Positions 41,340 to 50,989 of a stretch of 64,000 nt of DNA are shown piece by piece. Below the pieces are notes generated by a model. That model saw nothing but the letters and a program-made list of their open reading frames with translations, did no database searches and was not told the origin of the DNA. A program made the position numbers and the translations under genes. Every line of letters starts with the position of its first letter. Within the stretch, counting starts at the first letter, position 1. The stretch comes from Aedes albopictus (taxonomy: Eukaryota > Arthropoda > Insecta > Diptera > Culicidae). The stretch spans positions 11,238,252-11,302,251 of the forward strand of contig NC_085137.1 in assembly GCF_035046485.1 (NCBI RefSeq), read 5' to 3'.

Positions 41340-41936
41340 TAGGCTTGGGTGCCTGTTCTCTACGATTTGGGGCGTTACAGGGGCATTTTCGGATTTTCCG
41401 TATGGTTTCAGCACACAGCGTTTTATTGTATTTTCGTTGTAATTTTAGGGAATTTAAAGGGATTTTTAGCGAGTTTCAGTTGCGTTTTAAGGGGTTCACA
41501 GGGTTGAAGGTGCGTTGCAAGGGAGTACCAGACAGTTTACGAAGTCGTTTCAATGAGTTTGAGAGGATTTTATGCGGGTTTCAGAGGCGTTACAAGGGAT
41601 TTCATGGGCATTTTTGGGAAGTTTCGGAAGGTTTCAGGTGCGTTACAGGGAGTCTCAGGGAGTTTTCGAGGTTCTCGGAATAATGTCCATGAGTTTCAGA
41701 GGATGTTCAGCGTTATTTTGACGAATTTTCTGGGTCTTTACAGGGAGTTTCATGGGCATTTTTGGGAAGTTTCGGAGGGTTTCAGGTGCGTCCCAGGAGG
41801 TTTTTAGGTCACTTTAATGAGAGGGTTTTCAGCGGGGTTCGAAGGTCTTATTCAGGTGGATTCAGGGGTTTCAGGGGCGTTATTGTGAATTTCAGGGGCA
41901 TTATTGGGGATTTTCAGAGTATTGCCAGCAAGTTTC
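41340..41936. repeat. GTTTCAG-type array, left of the copia insertion
   Basis: Units such as GGGAGTTTCAxGGGCATTTTTGGGAAGTTTCGGA; one ~45-bp stretch (TTTCATGGGCATTTTTGGGA, then AGTTTCGGAxGGTTTCAGGT) recurs near 41600 and 41750. Frames of 76-116 residues with FRGF repeats are artefacts. The array resumes at 47025 after the copia element, showing it was the target. Confidence 0.7.
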
Positions 41937-42199
41937 TGTTGGCGCAGGTGGACAAAACAGCAGCAGAGAACAGCGTGCGGGAATCGGGATAGGAAGCGCG
42001 AAATGAAAAACACCCGCGAGAATACTTTCGATAGAAACTTTATTTAAGCGAATGAAAGAAACACGTTTGAACGCGACGATGTCGTACTTGGATAATGCAG
42101 AAAAATAACGGTACACAGACTCGCTGTCGATGAATTCTCTATGCGTGGCGCACCGAGGGGTGCGCTGATATGGAGCAATGCAACAGTACACTCTCAACA
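41937..42199 (-). repeat. 3' LTR of the copia element
   Basis: Begins (minus) TGTTGAGAGTGTACTGTTGC and ends CACCTGCGCCAACA; 263 bp. Compared with the 5' LTR it lacks the hAT MITE and about 50 bp of GC-rich sequence next to the TCGATG/GAGATG junction, apparently a deletion between short GATG repeats. Confidence 0.93.
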
Positions 42200-42208
42200 C
42201 TCCTCCTT
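42200..42208 (-). other. Polypurine tract of the copia element
   Basis: On the minus strand AAGGAGGAG directly precedes the 3' LTR start TGTTGAG, where the plus-strand primer is expected. Confidence 0.75.
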
Positions 42209-42222
42209 ACTGTGGAATGGGT

Positions 42223-43383
42223 TCACTGGGGGTCTCCCAATCGCAGCAGCTCGCAACACCTCTTATACTTCAATGGACCCAGCGGCTTTGTGAACACGTC
42301 CGCCAGCATCTCCTCAGTTGGGCAGTACTGTAGGACTATCTCCTTCGCAACGCACAGCTCGTACACGAACCGCTGCTTCGTGTCAATATGCTTTGACCGA
42401 CGGCTCTGCCTCTCGCTTTCCACGAAGGTTAGACAGGACTGGTTGTCTTCCATAATCGTTGTTGGATTCACTTGTCCCTCGCCGAACTCACGAAGCAGCT
42501 GCCTCAGCCAGATGGCCTCTTGGCAGGCCTCGCTGAGCGCCACGCACTCGGCCTCCATAGTCGAGAGAGTGACGCTGGATTGCCTTCTGCTCGCCCAAGA
42601 AATGGTTCCGCCGGCGAACAGGAACACGAACCCCGACGTCGATCTTCTGGTCCCAGTATCTCCTGCCCAATCGGAATCGGAGTAACTGATCAGGTTCTCC
42701 TTAGAATCTCCTAACTGTACGCTGTAGTCTCGAGTCCCCTTTAGGTAACGCAACAATCGCTTTGCTGCGCTCCAATCTTTCTCAGTGGGCGAACAGAACT
42801 TTCGCCCCAGAATCGCCGTACTCCCCATGATATCCGGTCTAGCCACAACACCTAGGTAGATAAGCGCTTCTACTAGGCTCCGGTATTTCGTTACATCCTC
42901 CAAAGGCTGGCTCGTATCCTCGGCCTTTAGGTAGCCGACGTCCATCGGGGATCTCGCTGTCTTTGCATCTGCTATGCCGTGCTTCTGAATCAAGTTGTCG
43001 ATATAGGTTCCGAGACGTATCTTGTATCGACCACCGTTGTGCTCTACTTCCAGGCCTAGGAAATGGCGCACTTGACCCAGGCGAGTCATCTGGAACTCCT
43101 GCTGCAGACTCTGGAACAGCTTCGCAATCTCTGCCTCTTCCGATGATGCGATGAGCAGGTCATCAACGTAGACCAACAGGTAGATCGTAGCCGTTGCTGT
43201 TTGCTTGATGTAGAGGCACGGGTCCGATTCTGCCGGCTTGAATCCATACTTCGTCAGGGTTTCCTTCAACTTACGGTGCCAGCATCTTGCCGACTGTCGC
43301 AGGCCGTATATGCTGCGCCTGAGCCGGCACACCAGCTCCTCCTTTCCCTTTGCTTCGTATCCAACAGGCTGGCGCATATATAC
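42223..43383 (-). pseudogene. Copia Pol: RT C-terminal half and RNase H
   Basis: A 384-residue stretch starting inside the RT domain. Seen in order: VCRLRRSIYGLRQSARCWH near residues 17-35, the catalytic palm box YLLVYVDDLLIAS, then the RNase H domain with SYSDSDWAGD, TLSTMEAECVALSEACQEAIW and EDNQSCL, ending with ADVFTKPLG shortly before the stop at 42223. Together these synthesise DNA from element RNA and degrade the template. This half is fully open, and its Met is only the first in frame; upstream coding continues beyond the SINE at 43384-43562. The stop lies 15 bases from the polypurine tract. Confidence 0.92.
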
Positions 43384-43562
43384 TTTTTTTTTATCTGTAT
43401 TAACGAGATTTTTAGCCCTAGGCTAGTTCATCTCGGGACCCACGTTTTACTTCCCTTCCGAAGGAAGAACTCACATTTCGTGAGTTTGTCGGGAGTGGGA
43501 TTCGATCCCAGGTCCTCGGCGTGATAGTCACGTGCTTTAACCATCACACCAGGTCCGCTCCA
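43384..43562 (-). mobile_element. Feilai-like SINE inside copia RT, copy 2
   Basis: Same sequence as at 7111 and 48831, inverted. Its poly-T is at 43384 and the 5' head GGAGCGGACCTGG ends at 43562. Target duplications CGCATATATAC and CGCATGTTTAC (43373-43383, 43563-43573) are 9 of 11 identical, so the insertion is not very recent. SINE plus duplication add 190 bp, which also shifts the Pol frame. Confidence 0.9.
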
Positions 43563-43573
43563 CGCATGTTTAC

Positions 43574-43984
43574 TTCCTCTTCAAGCGATCCGTAGAGATA
43601 AGCGGTTTTAACGTCGAAGTGCTGGACGATCATCCCTCTCTTGGCCGCTACAGTCAGGAACGTACGCAGGGTAGCATGGCATGTAACCGGAGCAAACGTC
43701 TGCTCAAAGTCAACGGCAGGACGTTGGGAGAACCCCTGGGCGACTATTCGTGCCTTATGTTTCACCACTTCTCCGTGCTCGTTCCGCTTCAGACGATAAA
43801 CCCACTTCGAACCTACCGTCTTTCTCCCAGGTGGCAACGGGACGAGCTCCCAGGTTCCGCACTGCTCATGGGATTCCATTTCATCGTTCATTGCCCGACG
43901 CCATTGCGGGCTCTGCACAGCTTCACGGAATGTCGTCGGCTCTTCCATGGCACAAGCAGCGATTCCAGCGTCGTAATCCAGCAC
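43574..43984 (-). pseudogene. Copia Pol: N-terminal half of RT
   Basis: A minus-strand frame with TFREAVQSPQWRRAMNDEME, NGTW-like CGTWELVPLP, VGSKWVYRLKRNEHGEVVKHK and the catalytic-Asp region FDVKTAYLYGSLEEEV. These are the first blocks of the copia RT, upstream of the YVDD box. The coding sense begins earlier, through FDDYVLDYDAG, after a one-base frame change near 44003. It is cut at 43573 by the SINE and then joins the downstream half in phase. Confidence 0.92.
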
Positions 43985-44003
43985 ATAATCATCAAAGCCT
44001 TAC

Positions 44004-44660
44004 CGCGCGTTTCCCGACGGGATCGTCGGACGTCCTCCACAGCTTCGTCATTCGCAGATTCGAAAGAGTCGTTGGCCTCCGAGTTGTCACTGACCGGATG
44101 CTCCTTCACCTCCTCCTTGAAGGGTATCAGCTTGATTTCGCTGTCCACCGCCGGTCGCTTGCCAGAATCCGACGGAACTATCGGTATCTCGACGGAAGAC
44201 GTACCATTCCCGAGTTCCAAGAACTTTGCGTCTCGGCTAATGGTGATGAGGTCCGTTTCCGGGTCCAGAAAACGGTAACCCTTGTGCTCGACCGAATAAC
44301 CGACGAACACCAGCTTCGTTGCTTTTCCGTCCATTTTGCTGCGCTTGACATCCGGAACATGCACGTAGGCGTGGGAACCGAACACCCGAAGATGACGCAA
44401 ATCCGGCTTGCGGCCCCACCAAAGCTCGTGCGGTGTCTTGGGTACAGACCTGGAGGGCAAACGGTTCTGGAGATAGGTCGCTGTCAACACCGCTTCGCCC
44501 CAATAACGCTTGTCGAGCTCGGTGTCCAGCAGCATCTCGGAAATGGAACGGTTCTTCCTTTCGGCCACTCCGTTCTGCTGGGGCGTGTAGGGCGTGGTGA
44601 ATTGCGGTTTGATGCCTTCCTCCTTGTAGAATCTACGAAGTTCCCCGTTGTCAAATTCGG
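44004..44660 (-). pseudogene. Copia Pol: integrase C-terminal half and linker to RT
   Basis: The minus-strand peptide includes ELRRFYKEEGIKPQFTTPYT and PQQNGVAERKNRSISEM, the catalytic-Glu region of the copia integrase. GKATKLVFVGYSVEHKGYRF follows and then an acidic, low-conservation linker. Integrase joins element DNA to the host chromosome. The frame is offset from the upstream integrase part near 44650, where the conserved segment around the second catalytic Asp (normally DNGGE) is shortened. Confidence 0.88.
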
Positions 44661-45047
44661 TTTGCGGCCGAAAATGTTCTCGGTCCAGCGAACATAGTCC
44701 TTCAGGTTCTGCGCAGCATCGCTCTTGTTTCGTAGCAGATACGTCACGGTGAATCTGCTGTAGTCGTCCACAATGTGCATTACGTACCGATTGCCGCTCG
44801 GCGTCGTGTGCTTCATCGGGCCACACAAGTCTGTGTGCACGATATCCAGGACGGCTAAAGACTTCCGGTCAGATACCGGAGGAAAGGGACTACGGGCAGA
44901 CTTGCCCTCCAAGCAGCACTCACATACTAGTTTGAGATTACAGTCACTCACCTTTACGCCGCTTGCTAGTTGCTCTTTGTTGAGTCGCTCGATGGCCGCC
45001 CAGTCGCGGTGGCCCAGCCGGCGATGCCACTGATGTTGGCAGTTCAC
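44661..45047 (-). pseudogene. Copia Pol: GAG-pre-integrase zinc finger and integrase N-terminal half
   Basis: The peptide shows the His pair HQWHRRLGH and Cys pair CECCLEGK of the pre-integrase finger, then DIVHTDLCGPM with the first catalytic Asp and HIVDDYSRFT. Reading from the protease part is broken at about 45045 by a tandem 8-bp duplication (AGGTGAAC twice on the minus strand) that brings a TGA into frame. On the other side the frame leaves the integrase near 44660. Confidence 0.88.
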
Positions 45048-45628
45048 CTGTTCACCAGATGGCCTTCACTCACCTTCAACGAAGACTCACCGCATCGTAG
45101 GTAGTACAGGCTGCCACACCGACCGCCCATGGCAACAACATCGCCGGTAGCATCAACCACCCGGCAACTCGTTTCGTCGAAACACACCGTCAGCTGCTTC
45201 TGCGCCAGCTTGCCGACGGATATCAGGCTAGTGGACAGCCCTGGCACGTACTTGACGTCCCCCATGGTGATCCGCACCGTCTTGTCGGCATCGACGCCCA
45301 TCAGCACTCCGCTTCCTTCGCCTTGGAGTTGTACCTTCTTGCCGTCCGCTACTGTGATCCAGCCGCCGGGAAATTCCCGCAGCTCCTCGAAAAACGACTT
45401 ATCGCCGGTCATGTGGGCACTCGCCCCGCTGTCGATGACCCACGACGAACACTTCTCTCCGACAGTGAACGCTACGCTGCGGCTGTCGCTGTGGGCGGCT
45501 TTGGCCCCTTCGTTTTTCGGCGCATTCCTGGAGTTACCTTCACCTCCCGCCTTGGAGGCAAACAGCTTCCGACAATTCCGGCGGAGATGGCTTCTTACAG
45601 TGGTGGCATACACGCGTCTCCTTACCAC
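45044..45628 (-). pseudogene. Copia protease region with part of the zinc knuckle
   Basis: The minus-strand frame starts inside the Gag zinc knuckle (HLRRNCRKL) and carries SWVIDSGASAHMTGDKSFF, the aspartic protease active site DSG followed by the copia-typical ASxHMT. LQGEGSGVLMGV and VPGLSTSLISVGKLAQK come next. The protease would cut the polyprotein. The CHHC half of the knuckle is in the upstream frame, so a small deletion near 45570 splits the finger. Confidence 0.9.
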
Positions 45629-46263
45629 TGTTTGACTTGGCTTCCGTTGACCGCATCGCTTTCTCCGGCTTTACCTTCACATCCCCTCGCTCGAGCCGAC
45701 GGTGGTATTCATCCATCAGCTTCGCCTTCACAACGTCCAGGGAGATGTCGTCGTCCGATCGGGAATCGAGCGCTGAAACGATGCTGTCGAACGACGAGGG
45801 CAAACTGTGGAGCAGCATGCAAATTTGCGTGTCCTTGTCCAGGTCCGTTCCGGCAGCGGTGAGACGATCGAGAGTTTCGTCAATCGTCATCAAATGCTGC
45901 TCGTGATCACCATTCTGCGAGAGATTGGCTGAGCAAAGCTTCTTCAGCAAACTCACACGGACCGAGCGGGAAGTTTTCTGATGGAAATTCCGAAGCGCCT
46001 CGAATACACCCCTGGCGGTTGACTTGCCTTTCACCAGCGCTAGCTGGCTGTCCTCCAGCAGGAGCACCAGCGTGGCCCGCGCCTTCCGATCGGCGGCCTT
46101 CCACTCGGCGAATTCGTCCTCATCCACTTCGTCGGCGTCCGGGGCGTCGTCCTCGATGACACGCCACAGGTCCTCACGGCAGAGGAGCATTTCCACCCGA
46201 ACACACCACGTTTGCCAAATTTGTCCCATTTAATTTTGGGATCTGGAGCTTGGCATCACTCAT
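45570..46263 (-). pseudogene. Copia Gag
   Basis: The likely start is the ATG at 46263 (MSDAKLQIPKLNGTN), the usual N-terminus of insect copia Gag. After a frame change near 46215 the peptide continues as QTWCVRVEMLLCREDLWRVI. It then runs through the UBN2/copia-Gag region (RGVFEALRNFHQKTSRS, SLLKKLCSANL, ILMLL-like ICMLLHSLPSSFDSIVSAL) to the start of the CCHC knuckle (RVCHHCKKP). Gag forms the particle around element RNA. The 194-bp leader between the primer-binding site and the start has no other gene. Confidence 0.88.
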
Positions 46264-46435
46264 TGTTTTTGTTTTCGTTGAGCACTTTTCGAAAACACTT
46301 TTCTTTTTCTTCGCTCTTTCGCGGTTCAGTCCTCGCTCCAACCACAAAATGTTCACCGGGAGCGGATAATCACTGGCTTACGCCCATCGGCTCTCTTGGC
46401 CGGAACACTTTTCGCACTTTCTTTTCCGTTCCACA

Positions 46436-46450
46436 GCCGGGACCATAACC
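46436..46450 (-). other. Primer-binding site of the copia element
   Basis: On the minus strand GGTTATGGTCCCGG directly follows the 5' LTR end (...TGCGCCATCA). It closely resembles the GGTTATGGGCCC site that, from memory, copia elements use with an internal half of initiator tRNA-Met. Confidence 0.7.
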
Positions 46451-47024
46451 TGATGGCGCAGGTGGACAAAACGGCAGCAGAGAACAGCGTGCGGGAATCG
46501 GGATGGGAAGCGCGAAACGAAAAACACCCGCGAGAATACTTTCGATAGAAACTTTATTTAAGTGAATGAAAGAAACACGTTTGATCGCGACGATGTCGTA
46601 CTTGGATACAGTGATGTCAAATTTTTTCGCGAGTGCTTCCGTAGATGAAAATTGATGAGCGGGGGGGGGGGGGGGGGGGCGGAGAATTTCAGAATTTTTA
46701 TTCCGTAGATTTAAGTTGCAAATCCGTAGATTTCCCGTAGCTTTCCGTAGGTTTCCGTATAAAAACCGGGTTTTCTGTAGATTTATTCTACGGATCCGTA
46801 GTTCCGTAAAATAAGCGCAGTTCCGTAGATCTACGGAAATTTCCGTAGATCTGGTAACGCTGCTTGGATAATGCAGAAAAATAACGGTACACAGACTCGC
46901 TGTCGATGTCGGCGGCGTCGGCGTCGGCTCGATGGGGTCTGCAGTCGGGTGGAGATGGATTCTCTATGCGTGGCGCACCGAGGGGCGCGCTGATATGGAG
47001 CAATGCAACAGTACACTCTCAACA
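46451..47024 (-). repeat. 5' LTR of the copia element, with inserted MITE
   Basis: 574 bp. It matches the 3' LTR at both ends (GGCGCAGGTGGACAAAAC, then CAACAGTACACTCTCAACA on the plus strand). It is enlarged by a hAT-type MITE with its 8-bp duplication and by about 50 bp of GC-rich sequence near 46910-46960 that is absent from the other LTR. Confidence 0.92.
46609..46862. mobile_element. hAT-type MITE with 19-G run and CCGTAGA repeats
   Basis: Perfect 8-bp target duplication CTTGGATA (46601-46608, 46863-46870). Ends CAGTGATGTCA and, in inverse complement, CAGCGTTACCA fit hAT termini. The interior has 19 consecutive G (46661-46679) and about ten CCGTAGA-like units, some inverted (ATCTACGG). 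No coding. Confidence 0.88.
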
Positions 47025-47300
47025 GTTTCAGGGACAGTAAAGGGGGTTTTAGCAGCGTTTACGGGGTTTTTGTAGGGTTTGAGAGGCGCTACAGGAGGAT
47101 CGAAAGGGATTGAAGGACATTCAGGCCTCCTGAAATGCCCTGCAGCTACCTGAAAGGTCCCTAAAACCCCCTTTAACGCACCTGAAACCCCCAATTACTC
47201 TCTTCGATTCCGCTGGAAATTCGCTGAACCCCTTAAAATGCCTCTGAAACTGAAGCCCCTTAAAACAGCTTGTAACGTCTCGGGATGTCCCTTGATCACC
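47025..47300. repeat. GTTTCAG-type array, right of the copia insertion
   Basis: Starts with the duplicated GTTTC, then AGGGACAGTAAAGGGGGTTT and GCGTTTACGGGGTTTTTG; from about 47120 the sense reverses (CCTGAAATGCCCTGC, CACCTGAAACCCCC). It continues the array at 41340-41936. Confidence 0.65.
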
Positions 47301-48184
47301 AGTGGAGATTTTAGTGTATAGGTTACTGAGACAAATGCGCATTATCAACTGAACGTAGACAAATAAATAATTAGGTATATTTCAATCGCTAAATAACTTT
47401 GTGTCAGTAACATCAACAACAGCCTGTCAACCAGGTTGAAAACCACTGTTCCATCCTGTTGCGGTGATCGCGGCAGCAGCGAGCGAGCGCGCGGCGGCGG
47501 CAATGTTGTTTGTGACATCGTTTTTCGCACACCACCCGCTCGGAATCCGGCTCGAACCGGTCCAAGGCGGCGGTGGAATTTTTCGAAACCGCTGGCTGTG
47601 CAGACGCGCGCGCACGATCCTCCTCGTCGAAGCTGAATAATTGTGAGCTGAGAGTGGATTGACCGCGCCTACGACCGACGCGACGATACTCTCGTACACA
47701 ACACGGCGCGGCGATGCGATGATTGGTGCGACCTAGAGTGGACTTTTTTTTTGCGCTCTGTCTCGAACGTTCCCGTTTTGTTGTTTGCTAGGGGGCTCTT
47801 AGATTGACGACGGTTTTATGCCGAATGGAATGGAGACATTTGCATGCCGGTGGTTCCCCGGAATAATTTGACTTCAATAAAATTTAAAGCTTTGTTATTG
47901 ACTTCGATTTGTTGTGTTGTTTTTGTTTTTTGGGTTTTCTTGGGTGAATCAGCTTTTAGTTCTCCTTTTTTCTCCTTTCTATTTTTCTAGACTATTGCAA
48001 TGTCCAAGATATGTTAATCAATCTCCTGGACACCAAAGACCTTTTTTTATTCGTTATCATCTGGTTTGTTATTTGTTATTATCTCTTTCGAAGAAATTAT
48101 ATCAATAAAATAAAGCGTATTGAAAACAAAACAAAAACAACGTGATATATTCTTTTCATAAAATAGTCTACGAAAATTAGTAAT
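47301..48184. other. Low-copy stretch with a CpG-rich patch (47.43-47.78 kb)
   Basis: A patch with GGCAGCAGCGAGCGAGCGCG, CGGCGGTGG and GACGCGCGCGCACG is unusually CpG-rich for this window. Frames are short and overlap on both strands. It could be promoter or 5'-UTR sequence of a host gene, but no TATA/initiator arrangement or coding exon is evident. The AT-rich remainder (47.8-48.18 kb) holds nothing recognised. Confidence 0.35.
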
Positions 48185-49370
48185 ATATGTACAAATTTCA
48201 TCTGGGGATTCTTCCAGGAATTCCATCTGTTGATAACTCAAGAAATGCAATCTTGGACTCCTTCTGGAGTTTCTGATAGGGACTTCTCCAGAAACTTCAA
48301 CTGGGGATACCTCCAAGAAGTTCGTGTCGTAAATATCTCCGTATTATTTTGTTGATTTTTTTCTTCTGGGGATTTCGCTAAGTTATCTATTAGAAGATCA
48401 TGTAAGGATTCCTACATGAATTTAGTCTGGGATCCAGGAATTCGATCAAAGAATTTCTCCAAGAAGTCCTCAAGAACTTCTAGACGAAACATCTGGAGCA
48501 TTTTTAAAAACAACTCATGGAAGATTTTCACAGCAATCTCTGCAACTACTTCTGCAAGAATCCCGGAAGAAACTCCTGAAGAATTCCTGGGCGATTCTTA
48601 GAATGATATTCTGGAGTATTCACAGAAATAACTGTCGGAAGGAGCACAACCACGGCTTCCAGATGGAAGTTCTGCACGTTTATCAGAAGACACTCGATAA
48701 AGATTTTCAAGATGTACTTCTGGAGGATACCCAGAAGAAAACAGAAAGAATCCCTAGAAGGAACTCCTGGAAGATTCGCATACCCAAGTCACATTTTGAT
48801 GACTAATTTGCCTTGAAAAGGTTTTGAGAATGTGGAGCGGACCTGGTTGGATGGTTAGAATACGTGACTATCACGCCGAGGACCTGGGATCGAATCCCAC
48901 TCCCGACAAACTCACAATATGTGAGTTCTTCCTTCGGAAGGGAAGTAAAGCGTGGGTCCCGAGATGAACTAGCCTGAGGCTAAAAATCTCGTTAATACAG
49001 ATAAAAAAAAAAAAAAAAGGTTTTGAGAACCGTCATAAACCCTTATACCTTTTATTTTGGTTTGATGATGGTTTTAAGAATCTTTTAATAGTTATTTTTA
49101 TTTTAACTAAAAAAACGTTACTTGGGGAAAGAAACTCTTGGAGTGTTTCAAAAGCAACGTGGGTAAACATCCTAGAAGGAGCTCCTGGAAAATTCCTAGA
49201 ATATACTTCTGGAGAATTCGCAGAAGTAGCTTTTGGAAGAAACATAAGATAAATATCCTAGAAAATTTCCAAAACAAATTTCAAAAGAAATCCAGCAAAA
49301 GTTCAAGTTCAAAGTGCCAGAATTCCTGCAGGAATACCAAAAAGAACTCCTGATGAAATCTTCGCAAACC
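48185..49370. repeat. GGAATTCC-type degenerate array, with inserted SINE
   Basis: Begins pyrimidine-rich (GATTCTTCCAGGAATTCCAT) and becomes purine-rich from about 48420 (GAAGAAACTCCTGAAGAATTCC). Copies are poor and spaced about 12-15 bp. The SINE at 48831-49014 splits it. The small frames are repeat artefacts. Confidence 0.6.
48831..49014 (+). mobile_element. Feilai-like SINE, copy 3, with 15-bp target duplication
   Basis: The head TGTGGAGCGGACCTGGTTGG, B-box GGGATCGAATCCC and tail AATACAGATAAAA(n) are intact. Target duplication AAAAGGTTTTGAGAA is perfect (48816-48830, 49015-49029). This is the best-preserved copy and defines the family ends; it is probably the youngest of the three. Confidence 0.93.
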
Positions 49371-49919
49371 TTATGAAGTAATTGTATGAAAAAATACTGT
49401 AGAAATCACAGATGAAAGGTAGAAGCGTCATTATGGTTAATGAAACTGTCATGTGCGTCATTCTTGCGTTCAATGAAAATAACTAAAATAAATAAAATAA
49501 TTGCGTTCAACAAATAAATTAATTTCAGTTTTGGTAAATTTCCTCGGGGGCACATAACTATGGAGGTGAAAACCGTACTTGAAAGAGTTCGACTGATGTG
49601 AGAGATTTTAGCTACTCTTATCGGCGCTACAGTCTAGGACAATCAAAACGACTGTTTTAGATTTGTCACGACGTTTCGACTTCGAGTCTTTTTCACAGAG
49701 AAAATTCTGATTGATCGTGTTTTTGTTAAGTTGGACACAGGATTGGTGAACAACTTTTGTCGACGTTAGCTAGAATACTGAAAAATGTGAATTCGTGCAA
49801 CTAGAATGTGCTAAAAGATGTTAAAGAACGATGTTTAGTGATTTTGTTTTTTTTTCGGACTTCATTAGCCTTCAATGGGTTATTTGATTTATGTCCAAGT
49901 GTGAGGTTCGCGTGTATTT
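49371..49919. other. Unassigned AT-rich sequence
   Basis: No gene. An AAATAAATAAAATAATTGCG-like stretch occurs near 49490. GTCACGACGTTTCGACTTCG near 49665 resembles 3' regions of insect retroelements, but no tail or target duplication is defined. Confidence 0.35.
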
Positions 49920-50760
49920 ATGTAGGAAATCGTCAAAAACTTCTTCCGGGATTCTTCCAGTATCTTCTTCTGGGATTTCTTCAGAAACTACTTCTGGTAT
50001 GGCTTCAGGAATTCCTTTCGGGATCCCTGCGAGAAATCCTTCCGGGGTTCTTCCAGGGTCTGCTTTTTGCATTCCTCCTTATTGAAGTACTTCTTCCTGA
50101 ATTCTTCTGGTAGCTTCAACCAGGATTCCGCTGGGAAGTCCTTCCGGGAACTCTCTGTCTTTTTTTCAAGAACTTCTTCCGGGAATGCTCCAATAAATAC
50201 TTCCGAGATCCCTACGAGAATTCTTTCCGGGATTCATACGGGAAATCCTTCCGGGATTGTTTCGGGACCTGCTACCTGGATTTCTCCTAATTCAATAACA
50301 TCTTTCTGAGCTCCTCTGGGAGCTTCTTCCGGGAATTCTCCGGGAACTTCTTCCAAGGTTTCTGTGGGACCCTCTTCTGGGATTCCTTCGGAAACGCCTT
50401 CCGGGATTCTACCAGAAACTGTTTCCAGAAAATTTTCAGGAACTCCATCCGGGATTCCTTCAGGAACCCTTTTCTAGCTTCCTCCAGTAGTTTCTTCCGA
50501 AATTCCACCAGATTGTACTGGAATACCTCTGAAAGTCCATTCTGGAATTTTCCCAGATGCTCTTGGGTTGGAAATCTTCCAGGAGCTGATGACGGAACTC
50601 CTCTAGGAGTTTTTGTGGCATTCTTTATAGAATTACTCAAGGAATTGCTTATGAAGTTCCTACAGAAATTCCTCGAAGAATTCCTCACACAAATTTCTTA
50701 AGGAACTCCTCCATCAGCGTTGTAAGCAAATCCTCCTGGAATTCATTCTTGGTTTCCTGC
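49920..50760. repeat. Pyrimidine-sense GGAATTCC-type array
   Basis: Units such as TTCTTCCGGGATTCTTCCAG and GGAACTTCTTCCGGGAATTC at about 12-15 bp. Opposite purine/pyrimidine bias to the array at 50990-53690, with about 230 bp of unrelated sequence between. Frames up to 133 residues on both strands are artefacts. Confidence 0.75.
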
Positions 50761-50989
50761 AACAGTTTCTTGGTCACTTGGAGAACCAGCAAGTTATAAA
50801 TCAACACACTCGCCGCAAACGCTTAATTTTGAACTCAATCAACCACTCATGGCATAATGGCCCGAGAATCGTATTTATCTGGAAAAAATCTTTTACACTC
50901 TAACTTTTAGCAATCTTGGAATGTCCTACAGATCTGCATTCCTCTAAGAATAAACCTTCAGTGATATTGCTCCGAGTGTATTCTTGGCG

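Larger units (their letters stand above)
41937..47024 (-). mobile_element. Ty1/copia retrotransposon with both LTRs, inactivated
   Basis: A minus-strand copia-type element with two LTRs, primer-binding site, gag, protease, integrase, RT, RNase H and polypurine tract in copia order. A perfect 5-bp target duplication GTTTC flanks it (41932-41936, 47025-47029). Coding is broken by frameshifts near 46215, 45570, 44650 and 44003, an 8-bp duplication at about 45045, and a SINE at 43384-43562. A hAT-type MITE sits in the 5' LTR (46609-46862). Confidence 0.93.

Noticed and set aside
43750..44697. 315-residue plus-strand frame
   Set aside because: Antisense shadow of copia Pol; the minus strand has clear integrase and RT motifs.
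45129..45862. Plus-strand frames of 168-179 residues
   Set aside because: Antisense of the copia protease/Gag region.
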